Shown in pieces: positions 1 to 5,864 of a DNA stretch of 5,864 nucleotides (position 1 is its first letter; each line of letters opens with the position of its first letter). Position numbers and translations under genes: made by a program. This DNA is from Asaia bogorensis (GTDB lineage Bacteria > Pseudomonadota > Alphaproteobacteria > Acetobacterales > Acetobacteraceae). The notes under the pieces were generated by a model. The model made no database searches and was not told the DNA's origin. It was given only the letters and a program-made list of their open reading frames with translations. Where the stretch lies: NCBI GenBank assembly GCA_945873675.1, contig CAMCEP010000190.1, forward strand, positions 1 through 5,864, read 5' to 3'.

Positions 1-2375
1 TTCGCCGCGCGGTTATAGCCAATGTTCAAATGCCGCTGCACGAAGCTTGTGCTCGCCTTGCCTTCGCGCGTGACCAGCGCCACCGCCTGATCATAAAGCG
101 ATGCCTCGGCATCTGTATTGCCGCCCAGCATGCCAAGCATGGCAACCGAATCACCCTCATCCTCGGTCTCAGTCACTTCATCCACATAGGCGGGCTCACC
201 CTGGGCGCGGAGGAATTCAACAATCCGCTCCACCTCAGTGTCTGACACAAATGGGCCATGCACGCGCGCGATGCGCCCGCCGCCCGGCATGTGCAGCATA
301 TCGCCCTGGCCGAGCAATTGTTCCGCACCCTGTTCGCCAAGGATGGTGCGGCTATCAATCTTTGATGTAACCTGGAAGGAAATGCGCGTTGGGAAATTCG
401 CCTTGATCGTGCCGGTGATCACATCCACTGATGGCCGCTGAGTGGCCATAATCACGTGAATACCTGCGGCACGCGCCATTTGCGCCAGCCTTTGCACGGC
501 GGCTTCAATTTCCTTGCCGGCCACGATCATCAGATCGGCCATTTCATCAATCACCACCACAATCATGGGCAGCGCTTCCAGCGCGAGCGGCTGATCTTCA
601 AAAACGGGCTTATTGGTTTCCGGATCAAAGCCGGTTTGCACGCGCCTCGTCAGCACATCATTGCGTTGGCGTGCTGCCGTTACTTTTTCATTGTAGCCAG
701 CGATATTGCGCACGCCCAATTGGCTCATCGCACGGTAGCGGCGCTCCATTTCCCGCACGGTCCATTTCAGCGCGCCAATCGCCTTGGGCGGTTCCGTCAC
801 CACCGGCGCCAGCAGATGCGGAATACGGTCATAGACCGAAAGTTCCAGCATCTTCGGGTCAATCATGATGAAGCGGCATTCATCGGGGCTGAAGCGATAG
901 AGCAGGCTCAGGATCATGGTATTGATCCCGACCGATTTGCCCGAACCCGTGGTGCCGGCAATCAGCAAATGCGGCATGCGCGCCAGGTCCGCGATCACCG
1001 GTGCGCCGCTGATATCCTTGCCGAGTGCCAAGGGCAGCTTGCCCGGGTTGCGATGCCAGCTCTCATCGCCGAACATTTCTGAAAGGAATACGGTTTCGCG
1101 CTTGGCATTGGGCATTTCAATGCCGATCACATTGCGCCCCGGCACGGTTGCGATGCGCACCGCAATCAGGCTCATGGACCGCGCGATATCGTCAGCCAGG
1201 CCAATCACGCGCGCGGATTTGGTGCCGGGCGCCGGTTCCAATTCGTATAGCGTCACCACCGGGCCGGGGCGGATTTCCGCAATGCGCCCGCGCACGCCGT
1301 AATCTTCCAAGACGCTTTCCAGGAGGCGCGCATTGGCTTGCAAGGATTCTTCGGAAGGCCGGCCCACACGCTGCGTCGGGGCCGCGGTCAGCAGGTCAAG
1401 CGGCGGCAGCGCCCAGGCGCCATCACCAAGATCAAGCGCTGGTTGCTGCGCTGGCCGACGCGCGGGCTCGGCCGCTTTGCGTGGGCGTACTGGTGGGGCT
1501 TCGCGCCCGGCCTCGGGTGATTCGGGGCGGATCGGCATGGCCTCGGCCGCTGCATCGGCAGCGCGCAGCATGGGGCCCAAGGGGATTTCGGGTTCCTGGC
1601 GGCGGAACATGTGGCCGGTGCGGGTTTTGAAGCGCGCGGCAAGGCGGGCGAAAAGATGGGTCTTTTTGGGCTCAGCTTCCTCGGCCGGGCGCAGCTTTTC
1701 CGCGCCGGCACGGGCCGCATCCAAAGCGGCCTGGCTCGCGCCAATGGCTGCACGACCAGCGCCGCGCCATTCGCCGAAGGTCAGACCGCAGCCAATGAAG
1801 CCGGCACCCACGGCGCCGAAGACCAAGCCGGCTTTGCCCAGCAATGCGCCATAGGGGCCAAAGCTGCTCGAAAGCCAGGAAATCACGCCATCGGCCAAAA
1901 GCGGCCCCACGGCACCGCCCGCGCCGGCAAGGCTGGGTGTTTCCGGCGGTAAGGGGGCAAGGCTCAATGCCGCCGCGCCCAGGGGAAGGGCAAGGGCAAG
2001 GCCGATAAGCCGAAGCGGGATGAAGCCAAGGCCGCGTTGCGTCGCCAGCCGAAAGGCCCAGGCGAGCAGCGCCAGCACGGGAAGCGCCGCCGCATAGCCA
2101 AAGCCCTGCAACAGAATATCCGCCACCACCGCCCCCGCCGGCCCGGCAAGGTTACTGACGGGCCGCGCGCTTGCCGTATTCAGCGAAGGGTCAGCGGGGT
2201 CATAACTGAGTAATGCCGCCGCCAGCCCAAGGGCGAAAAGCGCGGCCAGCAGGCCGCATAATTCCATCAGGCGCCGGCGCAACAGCGCGCGCAGATCGGC
2301 CGAGGCAAAGCGCCGCCTGACGGCGCCTGGTTCGGCGGTGGGCCTGGAATCGGCCGGAAGAAAGAGGCGAGGCAT
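1..2375 (-). CDS. ftsK: DNA translocase FtsK (3' end beyond the window)
   Basis: FtsK is a septum-anchored hexameric ATPase that pumps DNA during division and helps resolve chromosome dimers at dif with XerCD. The reading frame is open from the ATG at 2375 to the left edge, giving 791 visible residues. Residues about 39-200 hold several hydrophobic segments (about 39-58, 82-110, 121-140 and 176-198), which fit the membrane domain. A Pro/Ala/Arg-rich linker of roughly 115 residues follows. The motor begins near residue 321 (WALPPLDLL). Walker A is GTTGSGKS at 474-481 and Walker B is VVVIDEM at 606-612. From about residue 757 the winged-helix gamma domain begins (STSFVQRHLNIGYNRAA) and is cut by the edge, so perhaps 40-60 residues are missing. 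An in-frame TGA at 2388-2390 limits the start to ATG 2375 or the adjacent TTG 2378. A weak GAAG lies 10 nt upstream of the ATG. The gene is divergent from the LOG gene. Membrane domain, motor and gamma domain identify it as FtsK rather than a plasmid or conjugative relative. Confidence 0.97.
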   Translation of the reverse strand, partial: MPRLFLPADSRPTAEPGAVRRRFASADLRALLRRRLMELCGLLAALFALGLAAALLSYDPADPSLNTASARPVSNLAGPAGAVVADILLQGFGYAAALPVLALLAWAFRLATQRGLGFIPLRLIGLALALPLGAAALSLAPLPPETPSLAGAGGAVGPLLADGVISWLSSSFGPYGALLGKAGLVFGAVGAGFIGCGLTFGEWRGAGRAAIGASQAALDAARAGAEKLRPAEEAEPKKTHLFARLAARFKTRTGHMFRRQEPEIPLGPMLRAADAAAEAMPIRPESPEAGREAPPVRPRKAAEPARRPAQQPALDLGDGAWALPPLDLLTAAPTQRVGRPSEESLQANARLLESVLEDYGVRGRIAEIRPGPVVTLYELEPAPGTKSARVIGLADDIARSMSLIAVRIATVPGRNVIGIEMPNAKRETVFLSEMFGDESWHRNPGKLPLALGKDISGAPVIADLARMPHLLIAGTTGSGKSVGINTMILSLLYRFSPDECRFIMIDPKMLELSVYDRIPHLLAPVVTEPPKAIGALKWTVREMERRYRAMSQLGVRNIAGYNEKVTAARQRNDVLTRRVQTGFDPETNKPVFEDQPLALEALPMIVVVIDEMADLMIVAGKEIEAAVQRLAQMARAAGIHVIMATQRPSVDVITGTIKANFPTRISFQVTSKIDSRTILGEQGAEQLLGQGDMLHMPGGGRIARVHGPFVSDTEVERIVEFLRAQGEPAYVDEVTETEDEGDSVAMLGMLGGNTDAEASLYDQAVALVTREGKASTSFVQRHLNIGYNRAA

Positions 2376-2578
2376 CAAAGCTGTGCTTCAGAGTGATTCG
2401 GAACTCTATGCCGGAAGGTGTTCTTTGCCCAGGGTTTTTTACGCTTTGGCTACGTTCCGATTCCACGCGACTCGCGAGCGTTGCAGCAGAGTCACGCTTT
2501 TGGGTCGGGCTGCACCCCCATCGCGGTCCCCACCCGGTTCATGCCAAGATGCGCGCCAGATGAAGGGGGAAGCTACCA
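2376..2578. other. Divergent ftsK-LOG spacer, no gene seen
   Basis: This 203-bp stretch separates two genes read away from each other, so it should hold both promoters. I could not find a convincing -35/-10 pair in either direction. It contains an AGAGT-N8-ACTCT inverted repeat at 2390-2407, just upstream of the ftsK start, a run of six T at about 2435-2440, and an 8-bp palindrome CTCGCGAG at 2471-2478. None matches an operator I recognise. Short frames crossing it show no family resemblance. Confidence 0.6.
2562..2572 (+). promoter_or_regulatory. Ribosome binding site of the LOG gene
   Basis: The purine-rich GAAGGGGGAAG contains a good Shine-Dalgarno core. The GGGGGA ends at 2570, 8 nt before the ATG at 2579. 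This fixes the start of the LOG gene and is the strongest ribosome binding site in the window. Confidence 0.7.
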
Positions 2579-3466
2579 ATGCCCGATAATGGCGCCCAAA
2601 AACACTCACGCAGCTATCTGCTGGCGGTAGAGGATCAGGAATTCCTGCTCCGCGATGAAATGCGCCCTTTCCGCTTCGGCATGGAATACGCCAAGGCCGA
2701 ATATGCGCTGCGCGATTGGGGGGTGCGGTCCACGGTCGTGGTGTTTGGCTCTGCCCGCTGCCCGAGCGCCGAGGAAGCCGCAGCCCAGGCCAAGAAGGCG
2801 CGCGGGGCGGCGGAAAAGCGTGCCGCGCAAAAGGCGCTTGATCGGTCCCGCTTTTATGAGGATGCGCGCGCCTTCGCCCGGATTGTTTCCATGCGCGGCG
2901 GTGCCTTGGCGGCATCCGGTGCGCCGCGGGATAATGTGATCGCGACCGGCGGTGGCCCGGGGATCATGGAAGCGGCCAATCGCGGTGCGTCAGAATGCGG
3001 TGCGCCTTCCATCGGCTTCAACATCACCCTGCCGCATGAACAGGCGCCCAATTCCTGGTCCACGCCGGCGCTGACCTTCCGCTTCCATTACTTCGCCATG
3101 CGCAAGATGCATCTGGCCATGCGCGCCAATGCACTTGCTGTATTTCCCGGCGGCTTCGGAACTTTTGACGAATTGTTTGAGGTGCTGACGCTCACGCAAT
3201 CGCAGAAAATGCGCCCGGTGCCGATTGTGCTGTTCGGCCGCGATTACTGGACCAAGGTGGTGAATTTCGCGGCGCTCGCTGAAGAAGGCATGATCAGCGA
3301 GGCGGATTTGAAACTATTCGAAATCGTGGACACGCCCGAAGAAGGCTGGGCCAGCCTGATCCGGCGCGGGCTATCGCCGGAATCCGAGCCGCCCTTGAAG
3401 CTCAGCCTGCCGCCGGCGGTAGGCAGGAAGCGGCCAGCAGCGCGAAAGCCGCGGCGCGGTGGCTGA
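2579..3466 (+). CDS. LOG-family (TIGR00730-type) Rossmann-fold protein, long form
   Basis: This 295-residue protein belongs to the LOG family, often mislabelled lysine decarboxylase. Characterised members are nucleoside 5'-monophosphate phosphoribohydrolases that release a free base, such as a cytokinin, from its nucleotide. The nucleotide-binding strand VVVFGSAR is at 53-60, the glycine-rich motif GGGPGIMEAANRGA at 124-137, the conserved FAMRK at 172-176, and the family signature PGGFGTFDE at 190-198. The catalytic Arg and Glu expected in the last two are present. Residues about 61-91 form an Ala/Lys/Arg-rich, probably helical insertion that short LOG proteins lack. The last 21 residues (275-295) form a strongly basic tail encoded in the 65-bp antisense overlap with rdgB. 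A strong ribosome binding site supports the start. The family is secure, but the substrate is not: this could be a LOG enzyme or a general nucleotidase, and no neighbouring gene for cytokinin synthesis is visible. Confidence 0.9.
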   Translation: MPDNGAQKHSRSYLLAVEDQEFLLRDEMRPFRFGMEYAKAEYALRDWGVRSTVVVFGSARCPSAEEAAAQAKKARGAAEKRAAQKALDRSRFYEDARAFARIVSMRGGALAASGAPRDNVIATGGGPGIMEAANRGASECGAPSIGFNITLPHEQAPNSWSTPALTFRFHYFAMRKMHLAMRANALAVFPGGFGTFDELFEVLTLTQSQKMRPVPIVLFGRDYWTKVVNFAALAEEGMISEADLKLFEIVDTPEEGWASLIRRGLSPESEPPLKLSLPPAVGRKRPAARKPRRGG

Positions 3467-4025
3467 TGCGGTGTTTCTCGGCGGGGTCCATTTCACCGAA
3501 GGTTTCTGAATAGCCCTGCGGCACGAACATGGGGTCATAGCCAAAGCCATGCGCGCCGCGCGGCGGCCAGACCCAAACGCCCTCAGCCTTGCCTTCAAAG
3601 CCTTCCTCATGCCCATCGGGCCAGGCGAGTACGAGTGCGCAAGTGAACCAGGCCGCGCGATCTGAAGCGTGCTTGGCAAGGTCATGCACCTTGCCCATGG
3701 CCCAAGCATAATCCCGCCCGCCTTCCGGGCGCATGGCCCAATCGGCGGTATAGACCCCTGGCGCGCCATCCAAGGCGGCCACGGAGAAGCCTGAATCATC
3801 GGAAAGTGCCGGCATCCCTGCCGCGCGCGCCGCTGCATGCGCTTTGATCCGCGCATTGCCGAGGAAGCTGGTTTCGGTCTCATCCGGTTCCGGCAGGCCA
3901 AGCGCGCCGGCGCTGGTTACTTCAATCCCATGCGGCGCCAGCAAGGCCGCCACTTCGCGGAGCTTCCCAGCATTGTGTGAGGCGATGACAATCTTCTCTC
4001 CGCGTGAGAGGCGCCGATGCGCCAT
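3402..4025 (-). CDS. rdgB: ITP/XTP pyrophosphatase, RdgB/HAM1 family
   Basis: This cytosolic enzyme hydrolyses non-canonical purine triphosphates (ITP, dITP, XTP) to the monophosphate and pyrophosphate, keeping deaminated bases out of DNA and RNA. From the ATG at 4025 it has 207 residues, close to the family norm. Visible motifs are the substrate loop SHNAGKLRE (16-24), TSFLGNARIKA (52-62), the metal-binding LSDDSGF (74-80), GFGYDPMFVP (160-169) and the C-terminal SHR (188-190). A GTG at 4028 would add one residue. The ATG is preferred because GGTGGA at 4032-4037 is 6 nt from the ATG but only 3 nt from the GTG. The start overlaps the rph stop (TGATG), implying translational coupling in an rph-rdgB operon. 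The final 20 codons are antisense to the LOG gene, and the conserved SHR lies inside that overlap. Confidence 0.95.
   Translation of the reverse strand: MAHRRLSRGEKIVIASHNAGKLREVAALLAPHGIEVTSAGALGLPEPDETETSFLGNARIKAHAAARAAGMPALSDDSGFSVAALDGAPGVYTADWAMRPEGGRDYAWAMGKVHDLAKHASDRAAWFTCALVLAWPDGHEEGFEGKAEGVWVWPPRGAHGFGYDPMFVPQGYSETFGEMDPAEKHRISHRAAAFALLAASCLPPAAG
3406..3427. repeat. GC-rich inverted repeat in the LOG/rdgB overlap
   Basis: CCTGCC (3406-3411) and GGCAGG (3422-3427) form 6-bp arms around a 10-nt centre. A perfect palindrome CCGCCGGCGG sits inside at 3410-3419. The element lies within both coding frames near their 3' ends. It could fold in either transcript and slow or help stop convergent polymerases. 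It has no T-run, so it is not a standard intrinsic terminator, and GC-rich codons may explain it by chance. Confidence 0.3.
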
Positions 4026-4744
4026 CACTTATCCACCGCAAGACGCTGCTTGGCGAAAAGCGCCGCTGTGCCTTCCCGAGCATGGCCCATCAGCGCCTGC
4101 AAATCGGCTTCTGTGAAAGGCGCACCTTCGGCGGTGCCTTGAATCTCAACAATCCCGCCCGAGGCCGTGAGGACGAAATTCGCATCCGCATCGGCCTTGC
4201 TGTCCTCATCATAATCAAGGTCGAGCACGGGCACACCCTGATAAATGCCGCAGGAAATCGCCGCCACCTGATCCTTGAGCGGATTGCGCGTGATGATGTT
4301 CATGCGCTTGCAATGTTCAAAGGCCAGATGCAGCGCCACCCAGGCGCCGGTGATGGAAGCGCAGCGCGTGCCGCCATCGGCGGTCAGCACATCGCAATCA
4401 AGGGTGATGGTCATCTCGCCCATCGCCTTCAGATCCGTGACAGCACGGAGGGAACGCCCGATCAGGCGCTGGATTTCCTGCGTGCGGCCGGATTGCTTGC
4501 CGCGCGCGGCTTCCCGGTCACTCCGCGTGTGGGTGGCGCGCGGCAGCATGCCATATTCGGCCGTCACCCAGCCCTGGCCCTGGCCACGCAGGAAGGGCGG
4601 GACCTTGCCTTCAACGCTTGCGGTACACAGAACCTCGGTCAGGCCCATGCGAATAACGCAGGAACCTTCCGCATGGCGGGCGACGCCGGGTTGGATGGAA
4701 ACGGTGCGAAGCGCCCCGGGGGCGCGGCCTGATGGTCTTGTCAT
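4025..4744 (-). CDS. rph: Ribonuclease PH
   Basis: RNase PH is a phosphate-dependent 3'-to-5' exoribonuclease that trims tRNA precursors and acts as a hexameric ring. The 239-residue length is typical and the frame is intact. Family features seen are TAEYGMLPRATHTR (61-74), the conserved GRTQEIQRLIGRSLR (86-100), the phosphate-binding GGTR (124-127) and the acidic DLDYDED segment (175-181), followed by further Asp residues at 185 and 187. The ATG at 4744 is the only sensible start, but its leader has no clear Shine-Dalgarno sequence. A CIRCE-like operator begins 10 bp upstream of the ATG. The gene is divergent from hrcA and its stop overlaps the rdgB start, so both are probably expressed together. 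I found no convincing promoter on this strand. Confidence 0.97.
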   Translation of the reverse strand: MTRPSGRAPGALRTVSIQPGVARHAEGSCVIRMGLTEVLCTASVEGKVPPFLRGQGQGWVTAEYGMLPRATHTRSDREAARGKQSGRTQEIQRLIGRSLRAVTDLKAMGEMTITLDCDVLTADGGTRCASITGAWVALHLAFEHCKRMNIITRNPLKDQVAAISCGIYQGVPVLDLDYDEDSKADADANFVLTASGGIVEIQGTAEGAPFTEADLQALMGHAREGTAALFAKQRLAVDK

Positions 4745-4754
4745 GGGCGCGCGG

Positions 4755-4781
4755 TTAGCACAGGCCTCCCCGGCTTGCTAA
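4755..4781. promoter_or_regulatory. CIRCE-like HrcA operator
   Basis: The sequence TTAGCACAG, a 9-bp spacer, then GCTTGCTAA matches the CIRCE layout TTAGCACTC-N9-GAGTGCTAA at 14 of 18 arm positions with the exact spacing. The flanks add two more pairs, giving perfect 8-bp arms GGTTAGCA (4753-4760) and TGCTAACC (4776-4783). CIRCE is the known binding site of HrcA, whose gene starts 61 bp downstream. The four mismatches are the innermost two bases of each arm. It lies 4 bp before the proposed hrcA -35 box and 10 bp before the rph start, so it could act on either gene. Confidence 0.65.
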
Positions 4782-4784
4782 CCC

Positions 4785-4813
4785 GTTGACGCGCCCGGCC
4801 CAGGCCCCATACT
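4785..4813 (+). promoter_or_regulatory. Probable hrcA promoter (sigma-32-like, also fits sigma-70)
   Basis: TTGACG at 4786-4791 is followed after 13 bp by CCCCATAC (4805-4812), which carries the full CCCCAT of the sigma-32 -10 element. The same bases read as sigma-70 give TTGACG, a 16-bp spacer and CATACT (4808-4813), matching TATAAT at 4 of 6 positions. Transcription would begin near 4820. Position directly upstream of hrcA and beside a CIRCE-like site supports a heat-inducible promoter. The -35 is a poor match to the sigma-32 CTTGAAA beyond TTGA. Confidence 0.45.
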
Positions 4814-4819
4814 CGCCCC

Positions 4820-4846
4820 ATGACAAATCGGGACCAAAACCCGTGA
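4820..4846 (+). CDS. Possible 8-codon leader ORF overlapping the hrcA start
   Basis: An ATG at 4820 opens a frame encoding MTNRDQNP that ends in TGA at 4844-4846. It shares four bases (GTGA) with the proposed GTG start of hrcA. There is no Shine-Dalgarno sequence before it, but the predicted transcription start falls at or within a base or two of this ATG, so it could be translated leaderless. It may equally be chance. No sequence family can be assigned to so short a peptide. Confidence 0.2.
   Translation: MTNRDQNP
4830..4833 (+). promoter_or_regulatory. Ribosome binding site deciding the hrcA start
   Basis: GGGA lies 9 nt before the GTG at 4843. The only nearby ATG in frame, at 4861, has a C-rich leader with no purine tract. 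This favours the GTG as the true start of hrcA, although the match to the ribosome binding consensus is modest. Confidence 0.4.
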
Positions 4847-5864
4847 CCCACACGCCCGCGATGCTAACCCCCGGGCTGCCGGCCGCCGCCGGGCTGGATA
4901 GCCGTTCGGCGCTGATTCTGCGCGAATTGGTGGAAACCTATGTCGCGACTGGCGAACCCGTGGGGTCCCGTACCCTGTCGCGCCGGCTGCCTTTGGGGCT
5001 TTCGCCCGCTACCATCCGCAATGCCATGGCGGATCTGGAAGATGCCGGGCTGCTTTACGCGCCGCATACCTCGGCCGGGCGCCTGCCCACCGAACGCGGG
5101 CTTCGGCTTTTCGTGGATGGGTTGTTGGAATTTGGCGCGCTTGGCGAAGAAGACCGGGATGCGATTGCAGCGCGCTGCGCGGCATCGGGCCGGTCCTTGC
5201 AGGAAACCCTGGCGGAGGCCGGGCTGATGCTCTCGGGGCTGGCCGGCGCGGCGGGGCTGGTGGTGGCGCCGAAAACAGAAAACCCAGTGCGGCATATTGA
5301 ATTCGTGGCGCTTGGGCCGGGCCGCGCGCTGGTGGTGCTGGTGCATGAAGGCGGCCAGGTGGAAAACCGCGTCATTGAAGTGCCGGCGGGGCTGCCGCCT
5401 TCTGCGCTGACCCAAGCCTCCAATTACCTGAATGCGCGCCTTGCCGGGCGCACTTTGGAAGAAACCCGCACCAAGGTGTCCGAGGAAATCGCCGCCGATC
5501 GCACGGCGCTGGATGTGCTGACGCAGCAGGTGATCTCGGCCGGGCTTGCAACTTGGACAGGCGGCGGCGGCGGGTCGCTGATTTTGCGCGGTCAGTCCCG
5601 GCTGTTGCAGAACCTGGATCAGGCAGCGCAGGTGCAGGAAATCCAGCGCCTGTTTGAAAGGCTGGAAGCGCAGGAAACCATGCTGCGCCTGCTGGAATTG
5701 GCGCAGCGCGGCGAAGGCGTGCAGATTTTCATCGGCGCGGAAAGCGGGCTGTTTGATAGCGCTGGGCTTTCCGTGGTGGTGGCGCCCTTCCGCAATGGCC
5801 AGGAAAAGATCGTCGGCGCGATTGGCGTGATAGGCCCCACACGCATCAATTACGGGCGCGTGAT
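4843..5864 (+). CDS. hrcA: Heat-inducible transcription repressor HrcA (3' end beyond the window)
   Basis: HrcA is a dimeric repressor that binds CIRCE operators, classically before groESL, dnaK or its own operon, and loses activity on heat stress when GroEL is busy. From the GTG at 4843, 340 codons are visible. Residues about 20-86 form the winged-helix DNA-binding domain with the hallmark TGEPVGSRTLS (36-46), SPATIRNAMADLEDAGLL (54-71) and HTSAGRLPTERG (75-86). The central GAF-like/dimerisation region follows, and the near-terminal GVIGPTRINYGRV runs to the edge, so probably only some 15-20 residues are missing. ATG 4861 is an alternative start that would remove six residues before the DNA-binding domain. 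A Gly-rich stretch (WTGGGGGS) near 5550-5578 looks like a surface loop. It is divergent from rph, and in related bacteria grpE commonly follows, though that lies outside the window. Confidence 0.96.
   Translation, partial: MTHTPAMLTPGLPAAAGLDSRSALILRELVETYVATGEPVGSRTLSRRLPLGLSPATIRNAMADLEDAGLLYAPHTSAGRLPTERGLRLFVDGLLEFGALGEEDRDAIAARCAASGRSLQETLAEAGLMLSGLAGAAGLVVAPKTENPVRHIEFVALGPGRALVVLVHEGGQVENRVIEVPAGLPPSALTQASNYLNARLAGRTLEETRTKVSEEIAADRTALDVLTQQVISAGLATWTGGGGGSLILRGQSRLLQNLDQAAQVQEIQRLFERLEAQETMLRLLELAQRGEGVQIFIGAESGLFDSAGLSVVVAPFRNGQEKIVGAIGVIGPTRINYGRV

Noticed and set aside
456..1082. 208-codon plus-strand ORF
   Set aside because: It lies antisense to the FtsK motor domain, including the region between Walker A and Walker B. 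Its His/Arg-rich composition is typical of the shadow of a GC-rich gene, and it has no family motif.
1983..1990. GGGAAGGG, a match to the E. coli FtsK-orienting KOPS motif
   Set aside because: A seven-base constraint in a GC-rich window of this size is expected by chance about twice on the two strands. KOPS use in this organism is unknown.
2430..2441. CCCAGGG followed by TTTTTT, resembling a terminator
   Set aside because: The dyad is too short to form a stem with a loop, and no plus-strand gene ends upstream of it.
2338..2589. 83-codon plus-strand ORF across the ftsK-LOG spacer
   Set aside because: It overlaps both the ftsK N-terminus and the LOG start, has no ribosome binding site and shows no family resemblance.
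3371..3901. 176-codon minus-strand ORF in another frame of rdgB
   Set aside because: The RdgB frame carries every family motif. This frame is Pro/Arg/Met-rich with none.
4004..4732. 242-codon plus-strand ORF
   Set aside because: It covers almost exactly the complement of rph, whose product has all RNase PH motifs. It has no recognisable domain of its own.
4786..4788. TTG as an upstream in-frame start of hrcA
   Set aside because: The frame is open here, but the codon lies in the proposed -35 box, has no ribosome binding site and would add 19 residues unlike HrcA N-termini.
4864..5415. 183-codon minus-strand ORF opposite hrcA
   Set aside because: The plus-strand HrcA frame is unambiguous and the antisense product is a low-complexity Gln/Arg/Pro-rich sequence.
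1..5864. Search for transposases, terminal repeats, CRISPR repeats, tRNAs, riboswitches or a defence cassette
   Set aside because: None was seen. Genes are packed, of family-typical length, and uniform in codon style, so there is no sign of transfer or of an uncharacterised system.

Overview
This looks like an ordinary, gene-dense stretch of core chromosome from a high-GC alphaproteobacterium. The dense GCG/GGC/CTG codon use, the rdgB-rph pair divergent from hrcA, and the protein variants (for example the T-A-D-W segment of RdgB and the long LOG form) point to the Rhodospirillales/Acetobacteraceae side of the class. That placement is an inference from gene content, not a phylogeny. I see no mobile element, CRISPR array, tRNA or rRNA, and no convincing new system.

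Layout from left to right. Positions 1-2375, minus strand: ftsK, the septal DNA translocase, complete at its N-terminus and cut by the left edge inside the C-terminal winged-helix domain. Positions 2376-2578: a gene-free divergent spacer. Positions 2579-3466, plus strand: a long-form LOG-family protein. Its last 65 bases lie antisense to the end of rdgB. Positions 3402-4025, minus strand: rdgB, an ITP/XTP pyrophosphatase. Positions 4025-4744, minus strand: rph, RNase PH, whose stop codon overlaps the rdgB start. Positions 4745-4842: a short divergent control region. Positions 4843-5864, plus strand: hrcA, the heat-shock repressor, cut by the right edge only a few residues before its expected end.

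The functions are housekeeping: chromosome segregation at division (FtsK), nucleotide-derived small-molecule metabolism (LOG), nucleotide-pool sanitation (RdgB), tRNA 3'-end trimming (RNase PH) and heat-shock control (HrcA). The most informative non-coding sequence is the rph-hrcA spacer. It holds an inverted repeat with the exact 9-9-9 geometry of a CIRCE operator and 14 of 18 arm bases matching the consensus. Next to it is a promoter-like pair that fits sigma-32 (with a perfect CCCCAT) and also sigma-70. Downstream is an 8-codon reading frame whose stop overlaps the proposed GTG start of hrcA. HrcA may therefore regulate itself here and, because the operator lies only 10 bp before the rph start, perhaps rph-rdgB as well.
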